Of a stretch of 64,000 nucleotides of DNA, positions 34,185-44,300 are shown one piece after another (the stretch's first letter is position 1; every line of letters begins with the position of its first letter). The notes beneath the pieces are model-generated. The model was not told the DNA's origin. It worked only from the letters and a program-made list of their open reading frames with translations, and searched no databases. The DNA lies in assembly GCA_905233945.1 (NCBI GenBank), contig CAJOFY010000018.1, forward strand, positions 35,222-99,221, in the 5' to 3' direction. The translations under genes were made by a program, and so were the position numbers. This DNA comes from an uncultured bacterium. Lineage in GTDB: Bacteria > UBP6 > UBA1177.

Positions 34185-36410
34185 TTAATTTTCTATTTTG
34201 TGGCCGCAGATCTGGCAGACTTTGCCGCTTCTTTTCTTTTCAACGATATATGCAGCGCCGCATTCGGGGCAGACTTCGCCCTCGACAGGCTTGTACCAGC
34301 TGACGAAATCGCATTTCGGATAGTTCGAGCAACCGTAGAAAACACGTCCTTTTTTGGAGCGTTTCACTGTGATGTAGCCGTCGCATTTCGGGCATTTGCA
34401 GATATTTTTGTCCTCTTTGATTATCGTTTTGCATTTCGGATAAGCGCTGCAGGCCTTGAATTCGCCGAAACGTCCTTTTTTGATTACGAGCTTGCTGCCG
34501 CAGTTGGGGCAGACTTCGTCAAGTTCGGGGCTCTTTTCTTCTTCTGTTTCGTTCTTGAGGTGGTAAACGTCGCCGTCCTTTTCAAATGAGCCTGCAAAGT
34601 CACATTCCGGGTATCCTTCGCACGAAAGGAAAGGAAGATTTCCTTTTTTGGACCATCTGAGAACGAGTTTCTTTCCGCATTTCGGGCACGGTTCTTCGGC
34701 GTAAATTTTCTTTTTCCCCTCTTTCTTGACTTCGGTTATGCTTTTGTCGAGGACTTTCGAGAAAGTCGCGTAGAATATGCGGAGAACGTCAAGCCAGTCT
34801 TTTTCGCCGGTTTCGACGGTGTCAAGGTCGGATTCCATTTCAGCAGTGAAGTTGACGTTGATGATTTCAGGGAAGAAGGAGACAAGCGTGTCGCTGACCA
34901 GGATTCCGAGGTCGGTCGCCATGAGCGCGCCGCGCGGTTCCTTCATACGTTCAATGTAGTTGCGCTGAACGATCTGCTTGATAACAGTCGCGTAGGTAGA
35001 AGGTCTGCCGACTCCTTTCTCTTCAAGTTCTTTTACGAGGCTGCCCTCTGTAAAGCGCGGCGTCGGTTTCGTGAAGTGCTGTTCGCATACCGGATTCTCG
35101 AGAGCGACTGTTTCGTTCTCGGTGACTTTCGGGATCAGATCGTCCTTCCCGGTTTTTTTGTATATCTTACGGTAGCCTTCGAACTGGATGACGCTCCCTG
35201 TTTTTTTGAAAGTGTAGTCTTTTTTTGCGTCTTCAATCGTTATCGCCGTTGTTTCGTAGACGGCGTCCTTCATCTGAGTCGCGACGAACCTTTTCCAGAT
35301 CAGAGTGTAGATGTTGAGCTCGTCCCTGGTGAGCTTTGACGCGATTTTTTCAGGCGTGAGAGCGACATTCGTCGGTCTGATAGCCTCGTGCGCATCCTGA
35401 GTTTTTCCTTTTTTGTTGGCATAGTATTTTGTTTTTGGCGCAAGGAATTCCCTGCCGATATTCTCTGCGATGTATTCTCTGAGAGCCGCATTCGCCTCTT
35501 CGGAAATTCTGAAGGAGTCGGTTCTCATATAGGTTATAAGACCTGTGAAGCCGTTTTCGCCGAGATCCTTACCTTCGTAGAGCGACTGGGCTATTCTCAT
35601 CGTCTGTTCGCCGGTGTAGTTGTGCAGCCGCGAGCCTTCCTGCTGAAGGTTGCTGGTGTTGAGCGGTGGAAGAGGCGCCTCTTTTTTCTCTTTCTTTTCG
35701 ATCGAGACTATAGAAAACGGACCGCTTTTTTCGATGTCAGCCTTGATTCTGAGGGCATCGGCTTCGTTTGAAACGGCGACTTTATCGCCTTTGATTTTTT
35801 CGAGAACTGCGTCGAATTTGCCACTTTTTCCTGCGAAATCGGCTTTGAAAGACCAGTATTCCTCGGGAACGAAAGCGCGGATTTCTTTTTCTCTGTCAAC
35901 AATCATTTCGAGTGCGACCGATTGTACTCTGCCTGCGCTGAGCCCTTTCTTGACGCTTCTCCAGAGAAAAGGTGAAAGTTTGTATCCTACAAGCCTGTCC
36001 AGGATTCTGCGGGCCTGCTGCGAGTTGTAGAGGTCTTCGTTGAGTTCCGACGAAGTCGAAAGAGCCTTCTCGATCCCGCTTTTTGTTATTTCGTGGAAAA
36101 GAACGCGGTGGATGACCTTGTTTTTGAAAAGCGACGCGATGTGGAACGCTATCGCCTCACCTTCGCGGTCAGGGTCGGATCCGATATAGATTTCATCGGC
36201 AGCCTCTGCCTCTTTTTTCAGCATCGCGATTGTCCCTTCCTTTCCGGCGATGACCTCATAATTCGGCTTGAAGTTGTCGTCAATGTCGATGCCGAGCGTT
36301 TTTGACGGAAGGTCTATGATGTGACCCATCGATGCCACGACTTTGAAATCGGGCAGGTATTTTGTCAGAGTTTTTGCTTTTGTCGGTGATTCAACGATAA
36401 GAAGTTTCAT
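34185..36410 (-). CDS. topA: DNA topoisomerase I
   Basis: 741 residues. Type IA topoisomerase that relaxes negative supercoils. The Toprim domain starts KLLIVESPTKAKTL and carries GSDPDREGEAIA (acidic triad). The catalytic tyrosine is in GLITYMRTDSFRIS. Further motifs LSAGRVQSVAL and GRPSTYATVI are present. The C-terminus holds four Cys4 zinc ribbons (CPKCGKKLV, CPNCGSKLV, CPKCDGYITV, CPECGAAYIV, each with a second CxxxxxxC-type pair). It is the last gene of the minus-strand cluster, 2 bases after dprA, an arrangement of dprA-topA common across bacteria. Confidence 0.97.
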   Translation of the reverse strand: MKLLIVESPTKAKTLTKYLPDFKVVASMGHIIDLPSKTLGIDIDDNFKPNYEVIAGKEGTIAMLKKEAEAADEIYIGSDPDREGEAIAFHIASLFKNKVIHRVLFHEITKSGIEKALSTSSELNEDLYNSQQARRILDRLVGYKLSPFLWRSVKKGLSAGRVQSVALEMIVDREKEIRAFVPEEYWSFKADFAGKSGKFDAVLEKIKGDKVAVSNEADALRIKADIEKSGPFSIVSIEKKEKKEAPLPPLNTSNLQQEGSRLHNYTGEQTMRIAQSLYEGKDLGENGFTGLITYMRTDSFRISEEANAALREYIAENIGREFLAPKTKYYANKKGKTQDAHEAIRPTNVALTPEKIASKLTRDELNIYTLIWKRFVATQMKDAVYETTAITIEDAKKDYTFKKTGSVIQFEGYRKIYKKTGKDDLIPKVTENETVALENPVCEQHFTKPTPRFTEGSLVKELEEKGVGRPSTYATVIKQIVQRNYIERMKEPRGALMATDLGILVSDTLVSFFPEIINVNFTAEMESDLDTVETGEKDWLDVLRIFYATFSKVLDKSITEVKKEGKKKIYAEEPCPKCGKKLVLRWSKKGNLPFLSCEGYPECDFAGSFEKDGDVYHLKNETEEEKSPELDEVCPNCGSKLVIKKGRFGEFKACSAYPKCKTIIKEDKNICKCPKCDGYITVKRSKKGRVFYGCSNYPKCDFVSWYKPVEGEVCPECGAAYIVEKKRSGKVCQICGHKIEN

Positions 36411-36412
36411 AA

Positions 36413-37330
36413 TTACGCCTCACTTGGTTTATAAATTTTGCCGCTAAGCTCGCTCACCGCGCCTCTCAGAACCAGCGAAAGCAGGACAGCCGGAAGCTTT
36501 GCCGCGCCGATTCCTGAAAGAACGGTAAGCGTGTCAAAATCAATCCCCGAAGGTTTTGACTTTATAATGTTATAAACAATTTTTTCCGATCCATCAAGTT
36601 GAAGTTCTTTTTTATCTTCCGAAGGGCTTTTTCCGGCATGTTCAGAAGGGAAAAGCTCAAGGTTTGAAGGCATGCTGCTGCATAAATCGGCCAGCAGGTC
36701 AAAATCATAAAGAATTTTCAGGTTTTTACACTTCCTGTACTTTTTCAGAAAGTTATAGTTCCCTTCAAAAAGCGGATCTCCGATTTCGCCGGGGCAGACA
36801 AAGACTTTTTTGCCGTATTCGAGAGCGAGACGCGCCGTTATGAGGCTTCCGCTTTTTTCAGCAGCCTGGACGAGAACAAGCGAGCTGCACATTTTCGCGA
36901 CAGTTTCGTTTCTTATCGGAAAATTTCTTCCGATCGGCGGAGTATCGGGCGGAAACTGCGAAACAAGGGCGCCATTCTGTTTTATTTCCTCTGCAAGTCC
37001 GATATTTTCTTCCGGATAGATAACGTTTATCCCCGTTCCAAGGACGGCTATCGTTCTGCCGCCGTGCTTGAGAGCCGCTCTGTGCGCCTCGGAATCTATT
37101 CCTCTCGCGAGGCCGCTGATGACGGTTTTTCCGTTTTTTACCGCGGTTTCGGCGACTTTTCCGGCAAGTCTTATGCCGTAAAGCGTCGGTTTGCGGCTTC
37201 CTACGACAGCGATTCCACCTTTGTCGCACGGCAGAATCGAACCTTCTGCATCGAGCGGAAGTCCGATCTGCGGATCGAGTCCTAAAATTTTGTCGGGATG
37301 GTTTGCGGCGCCGCTGTTTATTTTAGTCAT
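36413..37330 (-). CDS. dprA: DNA processing protein DprA/Smf
   Basis: 305 residues, without the N-terminal SAM-like domain found in longer forms. The Rossmann-like core has VVGSRKPTLYG, VISGLARGIDSEAH, VLGTGINVIYPEEN and the LVLVQAAEKSGSLITARLAL region. A C-terminal winged-helix of about 65 residues ends the protein. DprA loads RecA on incoming single-stranded DNA in natural transformation, though it is also kept in non-competent bacteria. It overlaps ispH by 8 bases. Confidence 0.92.
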   Translation of the reverse strand: MTKINSGAANHPDKILGLDPQIGLPLDAEGSILPCDKGGIAVVGSRKPTLYGIRLAGKVAETAVKNGKTVISGLARGIDSEAHRAALKHGGRTIAVLGTGINVIYPEENIGLAEEIKQNGALVSQFPPDTPPIGRNFPIRNETVAKMCSSLVLVQAAEKSGSLITARLALEYGKKVFVCPGEIGDPLFEGNYNFLKKYRKCKNLKILYDFDLLADLCSSMPSNLELFPSEHAGKSPSEDKKELQLDGSEKIVYNIIKSKPSGIDFDTLTVLSGIGAAKLPAVLLSLVLRGAVSELSGKIYKPSEA

Positions 37331-38219
37331 TCAGGGATTCCAGAAAAAGTTTCATTTCAGCTATCTGGTCGTCGGGAGTCGAGGCACCGGCAGTTATTCC
37401 CACGCTTTCCGAATTTTTCAGTGTTTCAATGTCTGATTCCGTGAAATCCGCAGGCGATTCGACCCAGAACGAATTTTTGTTTTTTTCCGAAACGACCTGG
37501 AAAAGTTTGGATGTGTTCGACGAGTTTTTTCCGCCGATAACGACCATTGAGCCGACTTTTTTCGCAAGTTCGCCCGCCGAATCCTGCCGTTTGAGTGTCG
37601 CAGTGCATATCGTTTCGACAGCGAGGAATCTGTGACCTGGAAGCTCCGCCGCGGTTTTACGCGATTTTTTAAGAAGATATTCGTAATTCGCCGGGCGCGA
37701 TGTCGTCTGTGCAACTGCGAAAATTTTTTCGTGATTTTTTATGAAATCGGAAAGCTCGCCGCTTTTTGAATCAAATTCCGTCGGGTGAATAACGAAGAAA
37801 TCACCCGAAATCCTTGAAGTTATTCCTTTAACCTCGGAATGTTCGCGGTCTCCCATGATAAGCACGGCAAAACCTTCAGCAGAGCGTTTTTCGACAAGCT
37901 GGTGGATCCGCTGGACATACGGGCATGTCGTATCGACAAGCGTGATTCCGCTGATTGAGCCGAGTTTCGCCTGTTCCGCTTTTGTTATGCCGTGGCTGCG
38001 TATCACTACGCACGATTTTTCCTGAATCGAATCGATATCCGTGACTTCGACACCTTCCGCGGCGTAGTGCGCTATCACTCTCGGATTGTGGATTATAGGA
38101 CCGAGCATTGCAACTTTTGTTCCGTTTTTTTTCGCTTCGGCAACTGCATCCCCGAGAAGCGAGAGCGCGCGTCTGACACCGAAGCATACGCCTGAATTGT
38201 CTGCAACTGTTATTTTCAT
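37323..38219 (-). CDS. ispH: 4-hydroxy-3-methylbut-2-enyl diphosphate reductase
   Basis: 298 residues, final enzyme of the non-mevalonate isoprenoid pathway, an Fe-S protein making IPP and DMAPP. The three cluster cysteines are in NSGVCFGV (about 12), DTTCPYVQRI (about 95) and ETICTATLKRQ (about 195). Substrate motifs include GPIIHNPRV, IRSHG and VIGGKNSSNT. It overlaps cmk by 4 bases at the 5' end and dprA by 8 at the 3' end, so the genes are translationally linked. Confidence 0.96.
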   Translation of the reverse strand: MKITVADNSGVCFGVRRALSLLGDAVAEAKKNGTKVAMLGPIIHNPRVIAHYAAEGVEVTDIDSIQEKSCVVIRSHGITKAEQAKLGSISGITLVDTTCPYVQRIHQLVEKRSAEGFAVLIMGDREHSEVKGITSRISGDFFVIHPTEFDSKSGELSDFIKNHEKIFAVAQTTSRPANYEYLLKKSRKTAAELPGHRFLAVETICTATLKRQDSAGELAKKVGSMVVIGGKNSSNTSKLFQVVSEKNKNSFWVESPADFTESDIETLKNSESVGITAGASTPDDQIAEMKLFLESLND

Positions 38220-38884
38220 TCTGCCCCTCTTTCTTCAGCATATTTTACAATCACATCGACAGTCTGCTCGAGATTTATGCCGGAATTGTCGACTAAAACC
38301 GCGTCGTCAGCCTGTTTTAACGGGGAAACCGCACGGTTTGAATCTCTGAAATCGCGCTCCTTTATCTCTTTCACCAGTTCGTCGAAATCGACTTTCTGCC
38401 CTTTTGCCTCAAGTTCCAGCATTCTCCGTTTTGCCCTTTTTTCAGGTGAAGCTGTGAGAAAGATCTTGAGTTCCGCATCGGGCATGATGACTGTACCGAT
38501 GTCGCGTCCTTCCATAACAACACCGCCGGTTTCTGCATATTTCCGCTGCATTTCAAAGAGCGCTTCCCTGACAAACGGAATCGCCGAGATTGAACTTGCC
38601 TTTCTGCTGATGTTTTCAGTGCGGATTTCGGCTGTTATGTCGTTTCCGTTCAGAAAAACATGGTTGACACCGTCGGAAATTCTGAACGAAACCTCGAAAT
38701 TTTTCAGAAGTTCCCTGATTTTATCGTGCTCTTCAACTGCTGTATCGCCCATGAAAAAGGCGAGGGCACGGTAAATTGCGCCCGTGTCGATGTAGGAATA
38801 ACCCAGTCTTTCCGCCGTGAGTCTGCTCACGCTGCTTTTGCCCGCTCCCGCCGGACCGTCGATTGCAACTCTTATTTTTTTCAT
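38216..38884 (-). CDS. cmk: Cytidylate kinase
   Basis: 222 residues. It phosphorylates CMP and dCMP with ATP. P-loop DGPAGAGKSS (7-16), YIDTGAIYRA, GRDIGTV and the lid stretch RAKRRMLEL are present. A longer frame extends to 39037, but the ATG at 38884 has GGAGGTGA directly upstream and lies downstream of a good promoter at 38907-38934, so I take that start. First gene of a cmk-ispH-dprA-topA unit. Confidence 0.95.
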   Translation of the reverse strand: MKKIRVAIDGPAGAGKSSVSRLTAERLGYSYIDTGAIYRALAFFMGDTAVEEHDKIRELLKNFEVSFRISDGVNHVFLNGNDITAEIRTENISRKASSISAIPFVREALFEMQRKYAETGGVVMEGRDIGTVIMPDAELKIFLTASPEKRAKRRMLELEAKGQKVDFDELVKEIKERDFRDSNRAVSPLKQADDAVLVDNSGINLEQTVDVIVKYAEERGAE

Positions 38885-38906
38885 AGTCACCTCCAAAAAA
38901 CGGAAC

Positions 38907-38934
38907 ATTGTAATGTCGGATTTCAGAAAATCAA
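38907..38934 (-). promoter_or_regulatory. Promoter of the cmk-ispH-dprA-topA cluster
   Basis: On the minus strand TTGATT (38934-38929) and TACAAT (38912-38907) are separated by 16 bases, about 22 bases before the cmk start. Confidence 0.7.
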
Positions 38935-38960
38935 ATTTCTTTTTGATGTCGTTTAATTTG

Positions 38961-39050
38961 ACGTTACGACGTGACGTCGTTACGCCGCCGTCGATATTGC
39001 GCGCCTTCGAAATTTCGAAATATCGATATATCGACAAAAGTTGGGCGCGC
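38961..39050. repeat. Intergenic 8-bp unit array with GC-rich inverted arms, second copy of the architecture
   Basis: Octamers ACGTTACG, ACGTGACG, TCGTTACG run at 38961-38984. A second array, TTCGAAAT, TTCGAAAT, ATCGATAT, ATCGAC at 39006-39035, is enclosed by GCGCGCC (38999-39005) and GGCGCGC (39044-39050). The layout matches 4314-4371, although the octamers differ. It lies between the moxR stop and the cmk promoter. Confidence 0.6.
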
Positions 39051-39053
39051 CGA

Positions 39054-40016
39054 TTACGGCACTTCGACGCGGTTCAAAAGTTCTGAAATGATTTTGTCTG
39101 TCGGGATTTTCTCGGCTTCGGCTTCGAATGACGGGATTATTCTGTGGCGGAGCACCGGATAGGCGACTTCCTTGATGTCTTCAGGCGTGACGAAGTTTCT
39201 CCCTTCGATGAATGCGCGGATTCGTCCTGCAAGAATCAGGAAAATGCTAGCACGCGGGCTGGCGCCGACATCGATGAGCTGGGCGACGGCCTTTTCTTTA
39301 GGCTGTCTTGTCTCCGAAACGATTGAAATGACATACTTTTTGATTCTGTCGTCGGTGTAGATCTGTTTCGCGATTTCCTGCCACTCTTTTATTGTCTCTT
39401 TGTTGAGGATTTTGTTGAGAGTCTGGGTAAGTTCCCTGCGCTCGAATTTCTCGATAATTTTGAGTTCTTCGTCCGGAGTAGGGTAGTCGATGAGAACTTT
39501 GAACATGAACCTGTCGACCTGCGCTTCGGGAAGCGGATACGTTCCTTCCTGCTCAAGCGGGTTCTGTGTCGCCAGAACGATGAAAGGTTCCGGCAGTTTG
39601 AAAGTCGTTCCGCCGATTGTTACCTGACGCTCCTGCATTGCTTCAAGCAGAGCCGACTGGACTTTCGCCGGCGCACGGTTGATTTCGTCGGCAAGGATGA
39701 CGTTCGAGAAAATTACACCTTTCTTGATGTCGAAAGTGTGCTCGTTCATGTTGAAGATCCTGCTTCCGATTATATCTGCCGGCAGCAGGTCTGGCGTGAA
39801 CTGTATTCTCTGGAAATCGAGGTCGGTAGAATCCGCAAAAGCCTTGACAGCAGTTGTTTTGGCAAGACCGGGAACACCTTCCAGAAGGATGTGTCCTTCG
39901 CCGATAATGCCCATTATGAGCGCTTCGACCATCTCCTCCTGACCGACGATAACCTTTGAAATTTCCGATTTTAGGGCGCTTATTGTCAGCGCGTGGTTTC
40001 TGATTTTTTCATTCAA
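39054..40016 (-). CDS. MoxR-family AAA+ ATPase
   Basis: 320 residues from a TTG at 40016, chosen because AGGAGG lies at 40029-40024, seven bases upstream; the frame extends further but without a ribosome site. Walker A region LLEGVPGLAKTTAVKAF, Walker B ILADEINRAPAKVQSALLEAM, and sensor motif VLATQNPLEQEGTYPLPEAQ are diagnostic of MoxR. C-terminal lid GASPRASIFLILAGR. MoxR ATPases act as chaperones for metal insertion or complex maturation, usually beside DUF58 and VWA genes; none is next to this one. Confidence 0.92.
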   Translation of the reverse strand: MNEKIRNHALTISALKSEISKVIVGQEEMVEALIMGIIGEGHILLEGVPGLAKTTAVKAFADSTDLDFQRIQFTPDLLPADIIGSRIFNMNEHTFDIKKGVIFSNVILADEINRAPAKVQSALLEAMQERQVTIGGTTFKLPEPFIVLATQNPLEQEGTYPLPEAQVDRFMFKVLIDYPTPDEELKIIEKFERRELTQTLNKILNKETIKEWQEIAKQIYTDDRIKKYVISIVSETRQPKEKAVAQLIDVGASPRASIFLILAGRIRAFIEGRNFVTPEDIKEVAYPVLRHRIIPSFEAEAEKIPTDKIISELLNRVEVP

Positions 40017-40057
40017 TTCGTTTCCTCCTGCAAAAAAACGCTCAAAAAACAAGCGGC

Positions 40058-40086
40058 ATATTAAATTTATTTCATTTTTCTTGCAA
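40058..40086 (-). promoter_or_regulatory. Probable moxR promoter
   Basis: On the minus strand TTGCAA (40086-40081) and TAATAT (40063-40058) with a 17-base spacer, upstream of the moxR ribosome site and divergent from rodA. Confidence 0.5.
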
Positions 40087-40112
40087 GTCTGCGTGAAAAA
40101 CATATATCCCAA

Positions 40113-41231
40113 GTGGTTTTTTGCTTCTGCGGGGTTGTTTTGCTTCCTAAAAAGAAAATAGACATTCTTTTGATTTTTCCGCTTGCCGCGATTCTGTTTC
40201 TCGGGCTTCTGTCGCTCAGCAGCGCGCTGATATCAAAGTTCTACATCCAGCTTATATGGGGCGTGTTCGCTGCGGGGGTCTTTGTTTTTACATCGTATTC
40301 TGACCTGCGTCTTTTTGAAAGGGCGGCGATCCCGATATATTTTGCGAACGTGATTCTTCTTGTTCTCGTTCTTATAATCGGAAAGACTATCGGCGGCGCC
40401 CAGAGATGGCTCGATATCGGTTTCATGAACTTCCAGGTCAGTGAGCTTACGAAAATTTCGTTAATATTATTCATAGCTTACCAGTTTAACTTAAAGCCGA
40501 CTCTTGAGGACGGATACAATCTTTTTGACATTCTGCCAGAGGCTTTCGGCATATTTATCCCTGTGTTTCTGATTTACAAAGAGCCAGATCTCGGAACATC
40601 GATTCTTGTTTCGGCTGTTTCCGTGGCGATGATTCTTTCGACGAAAATCAACAGAAAATGGCTTTTTGGTGTTGTAATTTTTGTTTTGGTTTCCGCGCCG
40701 ATTTTGTGGACGTGGGGGCTGCACGACTACCAGAAAACGAGGGTCCTTTCGCTTGTTTCGATGCTGATGGGAGAGGAGTCGCAGGAGCTCAGCCAGACTT
40801 CGCAGTACCACATAAAACAGTCGATAATCGCGGTCGGGAGCGGCAGGCTTCACGGCAAAGGCTACAAGCGCGGCACTCAGAACATGCTCCGTTTCATTCC
40901 GGAGCATCATACCGATTTCATTTTTTCGGTTTATGCCGAGGAATTCGGATTTTTCGGCGTTATGGCGCTGCTCTGTCTCTACTTCCTGCTGCTTGCGAGG
41001 ATTCTGAACCTTATCGGCAAGGTGAAGGACAAGTTTTCGGCGCTGATTCTTGTGGGTTCGTGCGCCCACATCTGGCTTCAGGTGCTTGTCAACATCGGCA
41101 TGGTCACCGGCGTTCTGCCTGTCGTCGGAATTCCGCTGCCGTGGTTTTCGTACGGCGGAAGCTCGCTTATTTTCAACATGATGCTAATGGGGCTTGTGCA
41201 CAACATCAGCCTTCACCGGTGTTATGTTTAG
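40113..41231 (+). CDS. rodA: RodA/FtsW-family peptidoglycan glycosyltransferase
   Basis: 372 residues, about ten membrane helices. SEDS-family motifs: KTIGGAQRWLDIGFMNFQVSE, the catalytic-loop Asp in KEPDLGTS, IPEHHTDFIFSVYAEEFGFFG, and GIPLPWFSYGGSS. It polymerises lipid II during cell elongation. The start is uncertain: GTG at 40113 has no ribosome site, while TTG at 40140 follows GGGG at 40131-40134. RodA is preferred over FtsW by length and by the GIPLPWFSYGG pattern; no mreBCD genes are in view. Confidence 0.9.
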   Translation: MVFCFCGVVLLPKKKIDILLIFPLAAILFLGLLSLSSALISKFYIQLIWGVFAAGVFVFTSYSDLRLFERAAIPIYFANVILLVLVLIIGKTIGGAQRWLDIGFMNFQVSELTKISLILFIAYQFNLKPTLEDGYNLFDILPEAFGIFIPVFLIYKEPDLGTSILVSAVSVAMILSTKINRKWLFGVVIFVLVSAPILWTWGLHDYQKTRVLSLVSMLMGEESQELSQTSQYHIKQSIIAVGSGRLHGKGYKRGTQNMLRFIPEHHTDFIFSVYAEEFGFFGVMALLCLYFLLLARILNLIGKVKDKFSALILVGSCAHIWLQVLVNIGMVTGVLPVVGIPLPWFSYGGSSLIFNMMLMGLVHNISLHRCYV

Positions 41232-41236
41232 AAAAA

Positions 41237-41264
41237 TTGACAACAAAAGCTCTTTCCGTAAACT
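41237..41264 (+). promoter_or_regulatory. Promoter of the coiled-coil protein gene
   Basis: TTGACA (41237-41242) and TAAACT (41259-41264), 16-base spacer, 54 bases before the ATG at 41319. Confidence 0.65.
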
Positions 41265-41318
41265 TTCGCGCGTTTTTTTAGGTTTGTTGGAATTGTTCAC
41301 TAATAAAAGGGTAGAAAA

Positions 41319-44300
41319 ATGGTAAGAAAATCGTTGTTTTTTGTGTTGGCGCTTTTTGTTTCGCTTTCTCTTTTCGCAGCCGAGCCGAAAATGTCGGTAG
41401 CTCCGGCGGCAGGTGAAGACGATGCGGCTGAAATGGCCAAAAACCTTTCAAAAGAGTTCAAAATCCTTTACAAAACCGTTAAGGGTGTGAAACTTTCAGA
41501 CGTCGAGGCTGGTGCTTCCGCAAAGTTCAAAAAGTGCGGCGCCAAGCTGAAATGTGCCCGTGACGAGGCGAAAAAAATCAAAAAATCGCAGTTTATCCTT
41601 TTCCCGATTGTTAAAACGACAGATGAAGGATACTCCGCGATTCTTTATATCTTCGACAAGAACGGAAAAATCGCGAAAAAGCAGAATGTCAGCGTCAGCG
41701 GCGATACCGATGCAGAGGATTTCGCTTCCGAAGTTGCTGCAAAACTGATGGAAGCTGTCGCAAAACTTGACGAAGGCGGTGAAGAAGAAGGCGGTGATGA
41801 GGAAGATGAAGCAGTTCCGCAGAAAGATGAAGCTCCTAAGATGAGCGAAAGGGAGAAAAAGGAAGTCCTCCGTTCCGCTTTCAAAGCCTACAAAGCGGGA
41901 AAAGGCAAAGATGCAGTCGTTCTTTTCAGAAAGGCAGAAAGCGTTTCCTTCGCAGAGACAGTCGAAGAGATTATGCAGGCGCTTGACGAGGCGAAATCGC
42001 TGGCGAAAGGCGGAGATGCTTCGAGAGCTGTCGATACCGTAAACAAAGTTGAAAAGAAGGATTTCGAGCTCAGGGAAAAAGGTTACAAAGAACTTCAGTT
42101 CGTTAAGGAAACCAATAAAAAGCTCAAATACAACGAGCCGAAAAAAGAGGATTACGACAAGGCTAAACGTACTTTCAAAAGCGTCAAGAAGGATATGAAA
42201 ACCATCACGGCATGGCGCGACAGCGAAATGAAGAAACTTGACGACTCGATGGAAGGCAAGCTCGACGAGCAGAAAGTTCTCAACGACAAGTTTGAAAAAG
42301 ATGAGGAAAAACAGCTTAAAGCCGAGAAAAAAGCGGCAAGAGAGCATCAGAAAAAGATCGCGGCTCTCCGTGACAGCATCGAAAATCTTGACGCGACTTA
42401 CCGCGACAGGCTTAAAAAGACAGACAGAGAGATCGAAAAGCTGAACAAACAGCTTGAGGACGACAGACCTGCCGAGGAAATCTACAAGAAAGAAATCGAG
42501 GATGAAATCGCTGCGATCGAGAGCAAGTACAAACAGGGGAACAAAGACCTCAAAAAACAGCTCAATCAGGCTAAAAGACAGGCAAAAGCTGATTCCGAAG
42601 CTGCCGAAAAAGAGTATAACGACAAACTCCAGGCTCTCGAAAAAAAGAACTCCGATCTCGAGAAACAGATTCAGAAACTTTCCAAGGAAGTCGAGAATCT
42701 TGACAGCGAGTTCGAAGCACAGGAGCAGAAAGAAGCCGACAAATACGACAAGAGCGTAGCCGCTGCCGAGGCGAAAGACGCGAAAGACCTCGAAGAAGCC
42801 GAGAAAAAGGCTGATGAAGATACCGAGGCTCTCAACAAACAGCTCGAGGATTACGACAAGAAACTTTCAACTTACACCGAAAAATTTGACAAAATCGATT
42901 CCGAAATCAGCGATTTCAACGACAAGCAGGAAGAGAAACTGAGCAAAAATCAGGAAAAGTTCGACAAGAAAAGGGAAGATGCAGAGCGCAAGTTCGAGTC
43001 CGAGAGAAGCGCTGCCGAGGAAAAGGCGGAGCAGGCTTACGGCAAAGAGCAGGCTGCACGCGCAAAGAAGGTCGAAACTCTTGAGTCCCAGATGTTTGAA
43101 ATTCAGGATAAAGTCGAGAATTACGAGAAAAACGCTCAGTGGCAGAAACTCAAAAAGGATTCTGCAGCCGCTTCCAAGGAACTTGCAAAATTCGAGGACG
43201 GACACGACAAGTTCATCGAAAAAGAGACTGCAGCTGCTTCCAAAAACTACAAGGCTGAAGTTGCAAAGATAGATGCCGAGCAGAAGAGCAGCGATGCCGA
43301 AATCAAAAAGGAAACCGCCGCTTTCAAAACCAAAAAAGAGGCTGAAAAGAAGTCTCTTGCTGCCGAAATGAAGAAAGCTGAGCAGGAAAAGGCCGCTTTT
43401 GAAAAAGACATCAAGAAAAAACAGGCTACAATCAACGCGAACAAGAACAACAAGATAAAGGCGATAGAAGGCCGTGCGGCACAGCGCGAAGCTGAAAGAA
43501 ACGCGAAGGCTAAACAGAGAAAGGCGCAGTTCGACAAAACTTCCGCAGAGAAGAAAAAACAGCTTGCAGCTCTCGAAAAACAGTTCGAAGCGGCAAACGC
43601 AAATGCGGATAAAACTAAAGATCAGCTCGCTCAGCAGCTTGAAAACAAGAAAGCTGCCGCCGAAAAGAAGGTGAACGACCTCGAAGCGGCGAACGAGCAG
43701 AGAAAAGACGCGAACGAAAACGCGATAGAGAAGGAAAAACAGGCTGTTTACGCGAAATACGAGAAAAAGGCCGAGACCGACAAAAAGGCGATAAACGCAA
43801 AAATCACGCAGCTCGACAACAGTTCTAAAACCTTAATCGCACAGCGCGGAAAAGAGGAGGCAAGACTCCGTGCGGAACTCGAAGCAGCCGAAAAGAAGAC
43901 AGACACTATGCAGGAAGGCTGGGAAAAGGATGCTGCAAAGAGAAAAGCTGCGCACGAGGCAAACCTCAAGGCTGCCGAAAAGCGTGAAATTGCTGCAAAA
44001 GCTAAGTACGAGCAGTCCAAAAACAATCTCGAAAAGCAGTATAAGGCGAAAATAGACGCTCTCATCAAAGAAAAATCAATCACTTTCGCAGGCGGAAGCG
44101 AATTCAAGGAAGAGCGCGACAGAAACTATGAATACAGCGCTTACACGAAGCAGCTCAACGCAACGAAAGCCGACGCTCTTGCGGCACAGGGCATGGAAAA
44201 ACTCAAAGACGAGGAGATCGCGGAAGCGAGAAAGATGTTCTTCGAGGCGCTTTATACAGATGCAAACAGCAAATCGGCCCAGAACGGCCTCAAAGAGATC

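Noticed and set aside
38885..39037. N-terminal extension of cytidylate kinase
   Set aside because: The extension would run through the promoter and the octamer array; a good ribosome site marks 38884 as the start.
41496..42347. 283-codon minus-strand frame opposite the coiled-coil gene
   Set aside because: Phe/Leu-rich product caused by the Lys/Glu codons of the coiled coil on the other strand.
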